This document shows positions 14,780-23,295 of a stretch of DNA of 36,431 nt, piece after piece (within the stretch, counting starts at the first letter, position 1; the number at the start of each line of letters is the position of its first letter). The notes under the pieces are model-generated. The model was not told where the DNA came from. It saw only the letters and a program-made list of their open reading frames with translations, and made no database searches. This DNA is from Proteobacteria bacterium UBA652 (GTDB taxonomy: Bacteria; Pseudomonadota; Gammaproteobacteria; Nitrosococcales; Methylophagaceae): the NCBI GenBank assembly GCA_002299915.1, contig DBOG01000021.1, positions 2,461-38,891 on the forward strand, read 5' to 3'. The position numbers were made by a program, and so were the translations under genes.

Positions 14780-15268
14780 ATGAAAGAAAACGCACATATT
14801 AATATCTGTTTAACGACACAGCATTTGCAAGTGCTGTCGGCTGAGTCAGTGTTGTTTGAGGCGGCAATTTCTAGTGGATTAAATGGACCTGGTGAGCAGG
14901 ATGGCAGTGGCTGTACGCCAAGGGGTGCGCATGAGGTGGTTGAGATAATTGGCGAGGATGTAGCCATTAATACTGTGTTTGTCGGCCGTAAGCCAACTGG
15001 TGAAGTCTATACGCCAGCATTGGGTTTGCAATACCCTGAGCGAGATTGGATCTTGACGCGGATTATTTGGTTAGGTGGATTAGAAGTAGGGAAAAATTGG
15101 CTGGGAGATGTGGATACGATGCGGCGCTATATTTATATTCATGGCTGCCCTGATAGCTGTGAGATGGGCGTGCCGCTATCTCATGGTTGTGTGCGGATGC
15201 ATAATGAAGATGTGCTGGCGTTAATGCCGTTTGTAACACGCGGCATGCAGGTGATGATTCATGGGTAA
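14780..15268 (+). CDS. L,D-transpeptidase (YkuD) fold protein without signal peptide
   Basis: The YkuD catalytic core is complete: IYIHGCPDSCEMGVP at 118-132 and SHGCVRM at 134-140, with Cys137 as nucleophile and His121, His135 and Arg139 in the expected places. Such enzymes act on the tetrapeptide stem of peptidoglycan, either cross-linking or trimming it. The 162-residue protein begins MKENAHINICLTTQHLQVL, with no signal peptide or membrane segment, and a stop codon lies in frame at 14750, so no longer form exists. It is followed by nagZ, which works in cytosolic muropeptide recycling. A role on recycled muropeptides in the cytosol, such as L,D-carboxypeptidase, is an inference. Confidence 0.88.
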   Translation: MKENAHINICLTTQHLQVLSAESVLFEAAISSGLNGPGEQDGSGCTPRGAHEVVEIIGEDVAINTVFVGRKPTGEVYTPALGLQYPERDWILTRIIWLGGLEVGKNWLGDVDTMRRYIYIHGCPDSCEMGVPLSHGCVRMHNEDVLALMPFVTRGMQVMIHG

Positions 15269-15294
15269 TCCTGCGATAGGCTCAGGACGAACGG
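15269..15294. repeat. Half-copy of a widespread GGCTCAGGACGAACGG repeat
   Basis: The stretch just after the transpeptidase stop contains GGCTCAGGACGAACGGT and differs by about two bases from a 25-base repeat unit recalled from many bacterial genomes (CCTTCGACAGG plus that tail). TCCTG 15269-15273 and CAGGA 15283-15287 form a small stem. It leaves only about 20 bases before nagZ, so the nagZ leader includes it. Confidence 0.45.
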
Positions 15295-15313
15295 TTATAT
15301 GGAGTGAAATGAG

Positions 15314-16366
15314 ATGGCATTAGGACCTTTGATGGTAGATGTACAGGGATTCTCGCTATCGGATGAAGAGCGGGAAATTTTGCAGCATCCATCGGTGGGC
15401 GGGGTTATTTTATTTACCCGTAATTATGAGTCTCCTGAGCAGTTGAAAGCGTTAACGGATGCAATTCGTGATTTACGCACACCCCATTTATTGATTTCAG
15501 TTGATCATGAAGGTGGGCGGGTGCAGCGGTTTCGGGCGGGATTTAGTCAATTACCTCCTGTAAGTGCATTAGGAACAAGTTATCAACAGAACCCTGATAG
15601 GGCAGTACAGCAAGCTGAGAGAACAGGCTGGCTGATGGCGGTGGAGCTGCGCGCAATGGGGGTGGATTTTAGCTTTGCGCCAGTATTGGATTTGAATTAC
15701 GGGGTGAGTGAGGTGATTGGTGACCGATCTTTCCATCGTGACCCTGATATTGTCACCACATTAGCACGTGCTTATATTCGAGGTATGAAACGGGCTTGGA
15801 TGCCAGCGGTCGGTAAGCATTTTCCAGGGCATGGTGCGGTGGAGGTGGATACACATGTAGGTTTTGCAGTGGATGACCGTCATTTCGAGGATATTTTGGG
15901 TGCTGACATGGTGCCGTTTAAACGGTTGATGTCATCGGGTGATTTGCTGGGGGTGATGCCGGCGCATGTGGTGTATGAAAAAAATGATACATTGCCGGCT
16001 GGGTTTTCACCGTTTTGGATCCAAACCGTGTTGCGTGAGCGATTAGCATTTCAGGGCGCGATTTTGAGCGATGATTTGAGCATGATGGGGGCCTCGATCG
16101 TAGGCGATAGTTTGGCACGCGTTGAGGCGGCATTATCGGCGGGGTGTGATATGGTGTTGTTGTGTAATCATCCTGAAAATGTGCCAAATATTATTGATAA
16201 TTTGAAGGTGACATCGGATCCAATTCGCGAGATGCGATTAACGCGTTTACATGGTCGGCATGCTATGGATCGACAGGAGTTAATGGCATCTACGGAATGG
16301 CATGATGCAGTAAATGCAGTGGCGGCATATATGCCAAATAAAGATCAGGAGTTGGATTTTGCGTAA
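15314..16366 (+). CDS. nagZ: Beta-N-acetylhexosaminidase NagZ
   Basis: NagZ removes GlcNAc from 1,6-anhydro-MurNAc muropeptides in the cytosol during cell-wall recycling. The 350-residue GH3 protein shows GVILFTRNYESPEQLKAL near 33, LISVDHEGGRVQRF near 61, the KHFPGHG motif near 175 holding the catalytic histidine loop, and ILSDDLSMMGA near 252 with the aspartate nucleophile. No signal peptide is present, as expected. The C-terminus overlaps the start of the MscS-type gene by eight bases. Confidence 0.96.
   Translation: MALGPLMVDVQGFSLSDEEREILQHPSVGGVILFTRNYESPEQLKALTDAIRDLRTPHLLISVDHEGGRVQRFRAGFSQLPPVSALGTSYQQNPDRAVQQAERTGWLMAVELRAMGVDFSFAPVLDLNYGVSEVIGDRSFHRDPDIVTTLARAYIRGMKRAWMPAVGKHFPGHGAVEVDTHVGFAVDDRHFEDILGADMVPFKRLMSSGDLLGVMPAHVVYEKNDTLPAGFSPFWIQTVLRERLAFQGAILSDDLSMMGASIVGDSLARVEAALSAGCDMVLLCNHPENVPNIIDNLKVTSDPIREMRLTRLHGRHAMDRQELMASTEWHDAVNAVAAYMPNKDQELDFA
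16347..16351 (+). promoter_or_regulatory. Ribosome binding site deciding a TTG start
   Basis: AGGAG lies seven bases before TTG 16359-16361, inside the end of nagZ. No comparable site precedes the upstream in-frame ATG at 16314, so the TTG is the likely start of the mechanosensitive channel. Confidence 0.6.
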
Positions 16367-17624
16367 ATTAATATGTATTTGGATGATGTTGGGTTTACCG
16401 ATTGCTGCGATGGCAGAAAGTGAGGCAATCATACCGACTATTTTGAATGAGAGCATGTCGCTGGCTATGTGGCAATGGATTGGCTTGGCCGTGTTGGTGG
16501 TGCTGGGTGTGGTGGCAGATAAATCGGTGACGTGGTTTGCAGATCGATTTTTCAAGCACTGGCAGGGTCGCAATGAAAACTATCAGAGTTTAGAAGACAA
16601 TTTATTTCGACCATTGGGTTTGTTGGCGATGGCAATTGTGTGGATGATCGGCTTGAAATTATTGGCCTTGCCTGAGGGTGTAAATAATATTTTAATGGTG
16701 GCAGTGAAGCTGTTTATAAGCTTGGCAGCGGTGTGGACTGCTTTTCGGATGGTGACGGTGCTGAATGCAGTTCTGACCCAAAAAGCGGCCGATACACCGC
16801 ATAAATTTGATGATTTAATGGTGCCGATGGTGAGCAAAAGCTTGAAGCTGTTTGTGGCGATTGTTGGTTTTATATTTATTGCGAAAAACTTGAATGTTGA
16901 TGTCACTAGCTTGTTAGCAGGATTAGGGATTGGCGGTTTGGCCTTTGCTTTAGCAGCGAAAGATTTATTGGGGAATTTCTTTGGCTCGTTGACGGTAGTA
17001 TTAGATCGGCCTTTCCATATTGGTGATTGGGTGGTGATTGGTGATGTGGAAGGTTCAGTTGAGGAAGTGGGCTTTCGTAGCTCCCGTATTCGGACATTTT
17101 ATGATTCAGTAATTACCTTGCCCAATGCTTTATTAACAACGAGCAAAATTGATAATATGGGCGCACGGCATTATCGACGAATGACGACGACACTGGGGCT
17201 GACTTACGATACATCGCCTGAGAAAATAGATGCGTTTTGTGAAGGTATACGGACCTTGATTCAAATGCACCCTTATATGCGTAAAGATTCTTATCACGTG
17301 TATTTTAATGAATATTCGGCGGCGTCATTGGATGTGTTGGTGTATGTGTTTTGGCAAACGCCAGACTGGGGTACAGAGCTACGAGAACGCCACCGGTTTT
17401 TATTAGACATATTGCGGTTGGCAAAACAATTAGGGGTTGAATTTGCCTATCCTACTCAGACGATACATCTTAAACAAGATAGTGGTGCGCCAGAGGCGAG
17501 AGGTGACTTTGCAACGGCGATGACAGAGGAAGAGGCGTTTACATTAGGCCAGCGCGAAGCAGAAGCGATTATTGATGGCACAATAGGGCGCGCGATCAAA
17601 CCTGAACCTGTGCGGTTCCCTTAG
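16359..17624 (+). CDS. MscS-family mechanosensitive ion channel
   Basis: The product resembles small-conductance mechanosensitive channels that release solutes on hypoosmotic shock. From the TTG start it has 421 residues. An N-terminal signal-like segment (MRKLICIWMMLGLPIAAMA) precedes about four hydrophobic helices. The pore helix is represented by LAGLGIGGLAFALAAKDLLG near 188-207, followed by the MscS beta domain DRPFHIGDWVVIGDVEGSVE and the FRSSRIRT and LPNALLTTSKIDN segments. The larger N-terminal part places it with YbdG/YnaI-like members rather than minimal MscS. dnaE follows after three bases. Confidence 0.88.
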   Translation: MRKLICIWMMLGLPIAAMAESEAIIPTILNESMSLAMWQWIGLAVLVVLGVVADKSVTWFADRFFKHWQGRNENYQSLEDNLFRPLGLLAMAIVWMIGLKLLALPEGVNNILMVAVKLFISLAAVWTAFRMVTVLNAVLTQKAADTPHKFDDLMVPMVSKSLKLFVAIVGFIFIAKNLNVDVTSLLAGLGIGGLAFALAAKDLLGNFFGSLTVVLDRPFHIGDWVVIGDVEGSVEEVGFRSSRIRTFYDSVITLPNALLTTSKIDNMGARHYRRMTTTLGLTYDTSPEKIDAFCEGIRTLIQMHPYMRKDSYHVYFNEYSAASLDVLVYVFWQTPDWGTELRERHRFLLDILRLAKQLGVEFAYPTQTIHLKQDSGAPEARGDFATAMTEEEAFTLGQREAEAIIDGTIGRAIKPEPVRFP

Positions 17625-17627
17625 ACA

Positions 17628-20600
17628 ATGGTCGCAGAGTTTGTCCATTTAAACCTGCATTCTGAATACAGCGTTTCCGATGGTTTGATTCGGATCAAAC
17701 CGTTGATTGCTTCAGTGGCTGAATTGGATATGCCAGCCGTTGCAATTACAGATCAGCATAATTTATTTGCTGCAGTGAAGTTTTACAGTGCGGCAATAGG
17801 TGCAGGAGTCAAGCCAATCCTGGGTGCGGCTGTCCGTTTGCGTGATGAAATATCACCGAATAAAACACGGAAATTTATCTTACTTTGCCAGAATAATGCA
17901 GGCTATCGTAATTTATCGAGATTGCTCTCACAAGCTTATATTGAAGGCCAGCATCAAGGTGTGCCGACATTGAGTCAAGCCTGGTTGATGGGACAAACGG
18001 AAGGTTTAATTTGTTTGTCGGGTGGCCGAGAGGGCATCTTGGGTTCAGCCATATTGAGTAATACGGAAGAAGTGGATGCGATTAGCCAACAATGGCAAGA
18101 TTTATTCCCAGATAGATTATATTTAGAATTGATGCGGACAGGTCGCTCGGATGAAGAGGCGTATATCCAATCGGCACTAGATTTGGCCGTTAAGCATGAT
18201 TTACCCGTTGTGGCGACTAATGATGTACGGTTTGAGACAGCGAATGATTTTGAGGCGCATGAGGCAAGGGTGTGTATCAGTGAAGGTCGGGTATTGGATG
18301 ACCCGCGGCGAGAACGTCGCTATTCTGAGCAACAATATTTACGCGATGCGGATGAGATGGCCGAATTGTTTATCGATATTCCAGAGGCGATTCAAAATAC
18401 AATTGAGATTGCCAAGCGGTGTAATGTTGAATTAGATCTGGGCAATAATTATTTGCCTGATTTTCCTATTCCAGCTGGTTTGACGGCACAACAATTTTTA
18501 TCACAGGAATCAGAGATAGGCTTAGCACAGCGGCTTGTACAGCTATATCCAGATGAGCAGAAACGTGCTGAGGTGACGGCTGAATATGATGTAAGGCTCA
18601 TATTTGAACTTGATGTGATTAATAGTATGGGCTTCCCCGGTTATTTTTTAATCGTTGCCGATTTTATTAGATGGTCTCGTGAAAATGGGATCCCTGTTGG
18701 CCCTGGCCGGGGGTCGGGCGCGGGATCCTTAGTGGCTTATTCGCTTGGAATCACTGATCTTGACCCATTAGAATACGAATTACTATTTGAGCGATTTTTG
18801 AATCCTGAACGGGTCTCGCTACCTGATTTTGATGTTGATTTTTGCATGGTGGGCCGCGATCGGGTGATTACTTATGTCACCGAGCAATATGGGCATGATC
18901 ATGTGTCACAGATCATTACTTACGGTACGATGGCAGCCAAAGCGGTGTTGCGAGATGCAGGGCGCGTGTTAGGCATGCCTTATGGCTTAGTCGATGGCTT
19001 GGCTAAATTGGTGCCATTTGACTTGAAAATTACGATTGAAAAAGCGCTGGTAGATGAGCCTTTGCTCAAAGCCCAATATGATAATGAGGAAGAGGTTAAA
19101 ACGCTGATTGACTTGGCGATGCAGCTTGAAGGATTAACCCGAAATGTGGGTCGGCATGCGGCAGGAGTCGTGATTGCGCCCAAAGCATTAACAGAATATA
19201 CCCCGCTTTATTGTGAGAAAAATGGTTCAGAGCTGGTGGCGCAATACGATAAAGATGATGTTGAACGTGTTGGCTTGGTGAAGTTTGACTTTTTGGGTCT
19301 AAAAACCTTAACGGTGATTGATTGGGCTGTCAAAAACGCACAATCATTGTCTGAAACGCCGCTAGACTGGGATATTAACAATATGTCTGTCGATGATGCC
19401 GCCACCTATGAATTATTAAAACGCGCAGAGACCACTGCCGTATTCCAGCTTGAATCCAGCGGTATGAAGGAGTTGATTAAACGTTTAAAACCAGATAATT
19501 TTGAGGAAATTATTGCCTTGGTTGCATTGTATCGTCCAGGACCCTTAAATTCAGGCATGGCGGATGATTTTGTTGACCGTAAACATGGTCGATCAGCGGT
19601 TGATTATATGCATCCTAGCTTGGAAGAAGTATTAAAACCAACGTATGGAACGGTTATTTATCAAGAACAAGTGATGCAAATTGCACAGGAATTATCGGGT
19701 TATACACTGGGTGGTGCTGATATGTTGCGACGGGCGATGGGTAAGAAAAAAGCTGAGGAAATGGCAGAGCAGCGCAGTTTATTTGTCGATGGTGCGGTTG
19801 CGAATGATGTGGATGAAAAGCTGGCGGCCAGTATTTTTGATAAATTAGAAAAATTTGCTCAATATGGGTTTAATAAATCACATTCGGCTGCCTATGCTTT
19901 GATCGCGTATCAAACGGCTTGGCTTAAAACACATCATCCTGCAGCTTTTATGGCGGCGGTGCTGTCGGTGGAGATGGATAATACGGAAAAAGTGGTTGGC
20001 CTGATTGATGAGTGTCGGACAATGGGATTGAAGGTGTTGCCTCCTGATGTTAATTTCAGTAGCTTACACTTTACTGCGCAAGATCCGCAGACGATTCGCT
20101 ATGGTCTGGGAGCGATTAAAGGCGTGGGTGAGGCGGCATTGCTAGGGGTGATTGCTGAGCGGGAACAACAGGGGAACTACACGGATCTATTTAATTTTTG
20201 TCGCCGAGTGGATACGTCTAAAGTGAATAAACGGGTGTTAGAGGCGTTGGCACGATCGGGCGGCTTAGATTCGTTGGCTAGCGGAGAGGGCAAGCGTGCC
20301 CGTCTAGTTGCTAGCTTAGCTCATGCAGTACACATTGCGGAGCAGCAGCGGCGCGATAGTGAGAGTGGGCAGGGCGATATGTTTGGGCTAGTGGCGCCAA
20401 CGACAGAGGTACACGAGGAATTAACGGCGGCAACCCGTTGGACTGAAGCAGCATTACTGGCGGCAGAGAAAGAAACGTTAGGTTTATATTTAAGTGGCCA
20501 TCCGATCAATGCTTATGATACGGAATTACGACAGTTTATTCCTAATAGGTTGAATATGCTTGATTTTAAAGGCATTACAAATAGTACCTCGCGGCAAGGC

Positions 20601-21104
20601 AAGAATATTACGGTCGCAGGATTGATTGTGGCGGTGAGAACGATACAGCGTAAGCAAGGTGGTCGGCTGGCATTTGTTACTTTGGATGATAATTCTGCAC
20701 GATTAGAAATACGTATTTTTTCTAAGGTATATGAGCAATACCATACGCAGATCCAGCCTGATCATTTAGTTATTGTGCAGGGACGTGCCGCCTTAGATAA
20801 TTTCTCGGGCGAGGTGCAGGTGACCGCAGATAACTTATTTGATATTACTCGCGCACGAGAATTATATGGGAAATCATTATTAATTACGGTTGAAATACAA
20901 CGGATGCCAGAGTGGATTGAAATATTACAGGATACGCTTGAACCGCACTGTAGCGGTGTGATACCGGTAGATTTATGCTACCAAAACAGTTTGGCAAGTG
21001 GTGTACTTCGATTGGGCGATGAATGGCAGATCACGCCTTCAGAAACATTAATTGAAAAGCTACAGTCGTTAGAAATGGTTAGTGATGTTAGAATGCAGTA
21101 TTAA
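17628..21104 (+). CDS. dnaE: DNA polymerase III alpha subunit
   Basis: This is the replicative polymerase. The 1158-residue length matches E. coli DnaE (1160). The PHP domain starts at VHLNLHSEYSVSDGLI, the palm has GPGRGSGAGSLVAYSLGITD near 362 and PDFDVDF with Asp400 and Asp402, and the third catalytic aspartate Asp554 is in VKFDFLGLKTLTVI. The helix-hairpin-helix and OB-fold regions follow (TVAGLIVAVRTIQRKQGG near 1005). It is complete without frameshift. In enterobacteria dnaE follows lpxB-rnhB directly and precedes accA; here that block is split and pilU stands before accA. Confidence 0.98.
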   Translation: MVAEFVHLNLHSEYSVSDGLIRIKPLIASVAELDMPAVAITDQHNLFAAVKFYSAAIGAGVKPILGAAVRLRDEISPNKTRKFILLCQNNAGYRNLSRLLSQAYIEGQHQGVPTLSQAWLMGQTEGLICLSGGREGILGSAILSNTEEVDAISQQWQDLFPDRLYLELMRTGRSDEEAYIQSALDLAVKHDLPVVATNDVRFETANDFEAHEARVCISEGRVLDDPRRERRYSEQQYLRDADEMAELFIDIPEAIQNTIEIAKRCNVELDLGNNYLPDFPIPAGLTAQQFLSQESEIGLAQRLVQLYPDEQKRAEVTAEYDVRLIFELDVINSMGFPGYFLIVADFIRWSRENGIPVGPGRGSGAGSLVAYSLGITDLDPLEYELLFERFLNPERVSLPDFDVDFCMVGRDRVITYVTEQYGHDHVSQIITYGTMAAKAVLRDAGRVLGMPYGLVDGLAKLVPFDLKITIEKALVDEPLLKAQYDNEEEVKTLIDLAMQLEGLTRNVGRHAAGVVIAPKALTEYTPLYCEKNGSELVAQYDKDDVERVGLVKFDFLGLKTLTVIDWAVKNAQSLSETPLDWDINNMSVDDAATYELLKRAETTAVFQLESSGMKELIKRLKPDNFEEIIALVALYRPGPLNSGMADDFVDRKHGRSAVDYMHPSLEEVLKPTYGTVIYQEQVMQIAQELSGYTLGGADMLRRAMGKKKAEEMAEQRSLFVDGAVANDVDEKLAASIFDKLEKFAQYGFNKSHSAAYALIAYQTAWLKTHHPAAFMAAVLSVEMDNTEKVVGLIDECRTMGLKVLPPDVNFSSLHFTAQDPQTIRYGLGAIKGVGEAALLGVIAEREQQGNYTDLFNFCRRVDTSKVNKRVLEALARSGGLDSLASGEGKRARLVASLAHAVHIAEQQRRDSESGQGDMFGLVAPTTEVHEELTAATRWTEAALLAAEKETLGLYLSGHPINAYDTELRQFIPNRLNMLDFKGITNSTSRQGKNITVAGLIVAVRTIQRKQGGRLAFVTLDDNSARLEIRIFSKVYEQYHTQIQPDHLVIVQGRAALDNFSGEVQVTADNLFDITRARELYGKSLLITVEIQRMPEWIEILQDTLEPHCSGVIPVDLCYQNSLASGVLRLGDEWQITPSETLIEKLQSLEMVSDVRMQY

Positions 21105-21147
21105 GTAGTAATATTATTGATATATTTAATGTAAGGCAGGAGAAGTG

Positions 21148-22236
21148 ATGGATATTAATCCTTATTTAAAATTGATGGCTCAGAAGCATGCGTCGGATGT
21201 GTTTTTTAGTACGGGCACAACCCCAAAAATGAAGATAGATGGTGTTATTTTACCTGTTGGGGAAGACATCCTATTGCCTGAGAACACGCGTGATTTAGCT
21301 TATGGTATTATGACAGAAAAACAAATCACCGAGTTTGAGGCAACGTTTGAAATGAACTTCGCGCATCAAATTGCGAATGTGGGGCGATTTCGCTTTAATG
21401 TGTTTCGCCAACGGGGCGATGTGTCGATTGTAGTACGGTATATTGATGCGGTGATCCCAAATGTAAAAGAGTTGCAATTGCCGCTTGTATTAAACGATCT
21501 TATTATGGAACAGCGTGGGCTGATTCTAGTGGTTGGATCAACCGGATCGGGTAAATCAACCTCCTTAGCGGCTATGATCGGTTATCGGAATCAAAATAGT
21601 GCCTCGCATATTTTAACGATTGAAGATCCTTTAGAGTTTATTCACCAACATGGAAAATCGATTGTGCAGCAACGGGAAGTGGGGATTGATACCCATTCCT
21701 ATAACGCAGCGCTTAAGAATGCCTTACGTGAGGCGCCAGATGTCATTATGATTGGTGAGATCCGTGATGAAGAAACAATGCGACATGCGATTTCATATGC
21801 AGATACAGGCCATCTTTGTTTGGCTACCTTGCATGCGAATAATGCGAATCAGGCAATGGATCGGATCTTAAATTTCTTCCCAGAAACAGCACATGAGCAA
21901 TTATTAACGGATTTAGCGATTAATTTACGGAGTATTGTGTCATTGCGATTGTTACGTGATATCAATGATAGGCTAGTGCCCGCGGTAGAAATATTAATCA
22001 ATACGCCACATATCTCGGAACGGATCCATAAAGGCGATATTAAAGGCATAAAAGAGGCGATGAGGGATAGCGCGGATCCAAATGTACAAACATTTGACCA
22101 AGCATTATTTAAACTTTATAAAGCAGGCAGAATTACCTTAGAGAGTGCCTTAGAGCATGCAGATTCGAAAAATGATTTGAGCTTAGATATTAGAATGTCA
22201 TCAGATGATCCATTGCCTGAGCTAACACCTGCATAA
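21148..22236 (+). CDS. pilU: Type IV pilus retraction ATPase PilU (PilT family)
   Basis: PilU is a hexameric secretion-superfamily ATPase that assists PilT in pilus retraction and twitching. The 362-residue protein starts MDINPYLKLMAQKHASDVFF and has Walker A GSTGSGKST at 130-138, the Asp box THSYNAALKNALREAPDVI, Walker B IMIGEIRD, and the His box TGHLCLATLHANNA. The segment ILNFFPE and the extended C-terminus ending in ADSKNDLSLDIRM favour PilU over PilT. AGGAG at 21138-21142 is five bases before ATG 21148; a GTG at 21145 is too close to it. The position between dnaE and accA is unusual. Confidence 0.9.
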   Translation: MDINPYLKLMAQKHASDVFFSTGTTPKMKIDGVILPVGEDILLPENTRDLAYGIMTEKQITEFEATFEMNFAHQIANVGRFRFNVFRQRGDVSIVVRYIDAVIPNVKELQLPLVLNDLIMEQRGLILVVGSTGSGKSTSLAAMIGYRNQNSASHILTIEDPLEFIHQHGKSIVQQREVGIDTHSYNAALKNALREAPDVIMIGEIRDEETMRHAISYADTGHLCLATLHANNANQAMDRILNFFPETAHEQLLTDLAINLRSIVSLRLLRDINDRLVPAVEILINTPHISERIHKGDIKGIKEAMRDSADPNVQTFDQALFKLYKAGRITLESALEHADSKNDLSLDIRMSSDDPLPELTPA

Positions 22237-22287
22237 ATTTGATTAAGCGGTGTATAATTTCAACACATTCTTTTTAAGGTAAGCGCC

Positions 22288-23244
22288 ATGCAATTAAACT
22301 TTCTGGATTATGAACAACCCATTGCGGAGCTAGAAGCAAAAATAGAAGAATTACGCTATATGGGCAATGACGGCGAACTGGATATTACGGAAGAAGTACA
22401 AAAACTGAAAGGTAAAAGTGAAGAGCTGACCCGTTCAATCTTTGAATCATTGACGCCATGGCAGATCACGCAGATGGCACGCCATCCACAACGTCCTTAT
22501 ACGTTGGATTATATTGATCTTATTCTTACCGATTTTGAAGAGTTGCATGGCGATCGTATGTATGCCGATGATAAAGCCTTAATCGGTGGTTTGGGCAGAT
22601 TAAATGGTCGTCCTGTGATGGTGTTAGGTCATCAAAAAGGACGGGATACGGCACAAAAAGTGGCACGCAACTTCGGGATGCCTCGGCCAGAAGGTTATCG
22701 CAAGGCATTACGATTGATGAAAATGGCCGAACGATTTGGTTTGCCTATTATTAGCTTTATTGATACACCAGGTGCTTATCCGGGTATTGGTGCAGAAGAG
22801 CGCGGGCAGAGTGAGGCTATTGCGCGCAATTTATTTGAAATGGCGCAGTTAAAAACCCCAATTGTGAGCACTGTTATTGGCGAAGGTGGGTCAGGAGGCG
22901 CGCTCGCTATTGGTGTGTGTGACCGTTTGATGATGTTGCAATATAGTATCTATTCAGTGATTTCACCAGAGGGCTGTGCAACGATTCTGTGGAAAAGCGC
23001 AGAGAAAGCAGCAGATGCAGCAGCAACATTGGGGGTCACATCAGAACGGCTTACGGAATTAGGCTTAGTAGATAATATGGTGGCAGAACCGCTAGGCGGC
23101 GCGCATCGGAATGTGGAAGAAATGGCAACCAGGGTAAAAGATGCGATTGAATTGCAATTACGCGAACTAGAATCATTACCCACGGAGACGCTTGTGCAAC
23201 AGAGGCAAGCGCGCTTACTCAGTTTTGGTGAATTTGACGGTTAA
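22288..23244 (+). CDS. accA: Acetyl-CoA carboxylase carboxyltransferase subunit alpha
   Basis: AccA forms, with AccD, the carboxyltransferase that makes malonyl-CoA for fatty-acid synthesis. The 318 residues fit E. coli (319). Visible are the N-terminal coiled region FLDYEQPIAELEAKIEELR, PQRPYTLDYIDLI near 72, FGMPRPEGYRKALRLM near 129, IDTPGAYPGIGAEERGQSEA near 158, and GEGGSGGALAIGVCDRLMML near 198 forming the oxyanion and acyl-CoA pockets. A TATAAT at 22253-22258 lies upstream, but without a clear -35. Confidence 0.98.
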   Translation: MQLNFLDYEQPIAELEAKIEELRYMGNDGELDITEEVQKLKGKSEELTRSIFESLTPWQITQMARHPQRPYTLDYIDLILTDFEELHGDRMYADDKALIGGLGRLNGRPVMVLGHQKGRDTAQKVARNFGMPRPEGYRKALRLMKMAERFGLPIISFIDTPGAYPGIGAEERGQSEAIARNLFEMAQLKTPIVSTVIGEGGSGGALAIGVCDRLMMLQYSIYSVISPEGCATILWKSAEKAADAAATLGVTSERLTELGLVDNMVAEPLGGAHRNVEEMATRVKDAIELQLRELESLPTETLVQQRQARLLSFGEFDG

Positions 23245-23295
23245 TTCCCTTGCACGCATTATTTCCCTGTATGTTAACAATAGCATCAATAAACA

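Noticed and set aside
14709..14795. N-terminal extension of the exported SUKH-like protein
   Set aside because: It overlaps the divergent transpeptidase gene and would displace the signal peptide.
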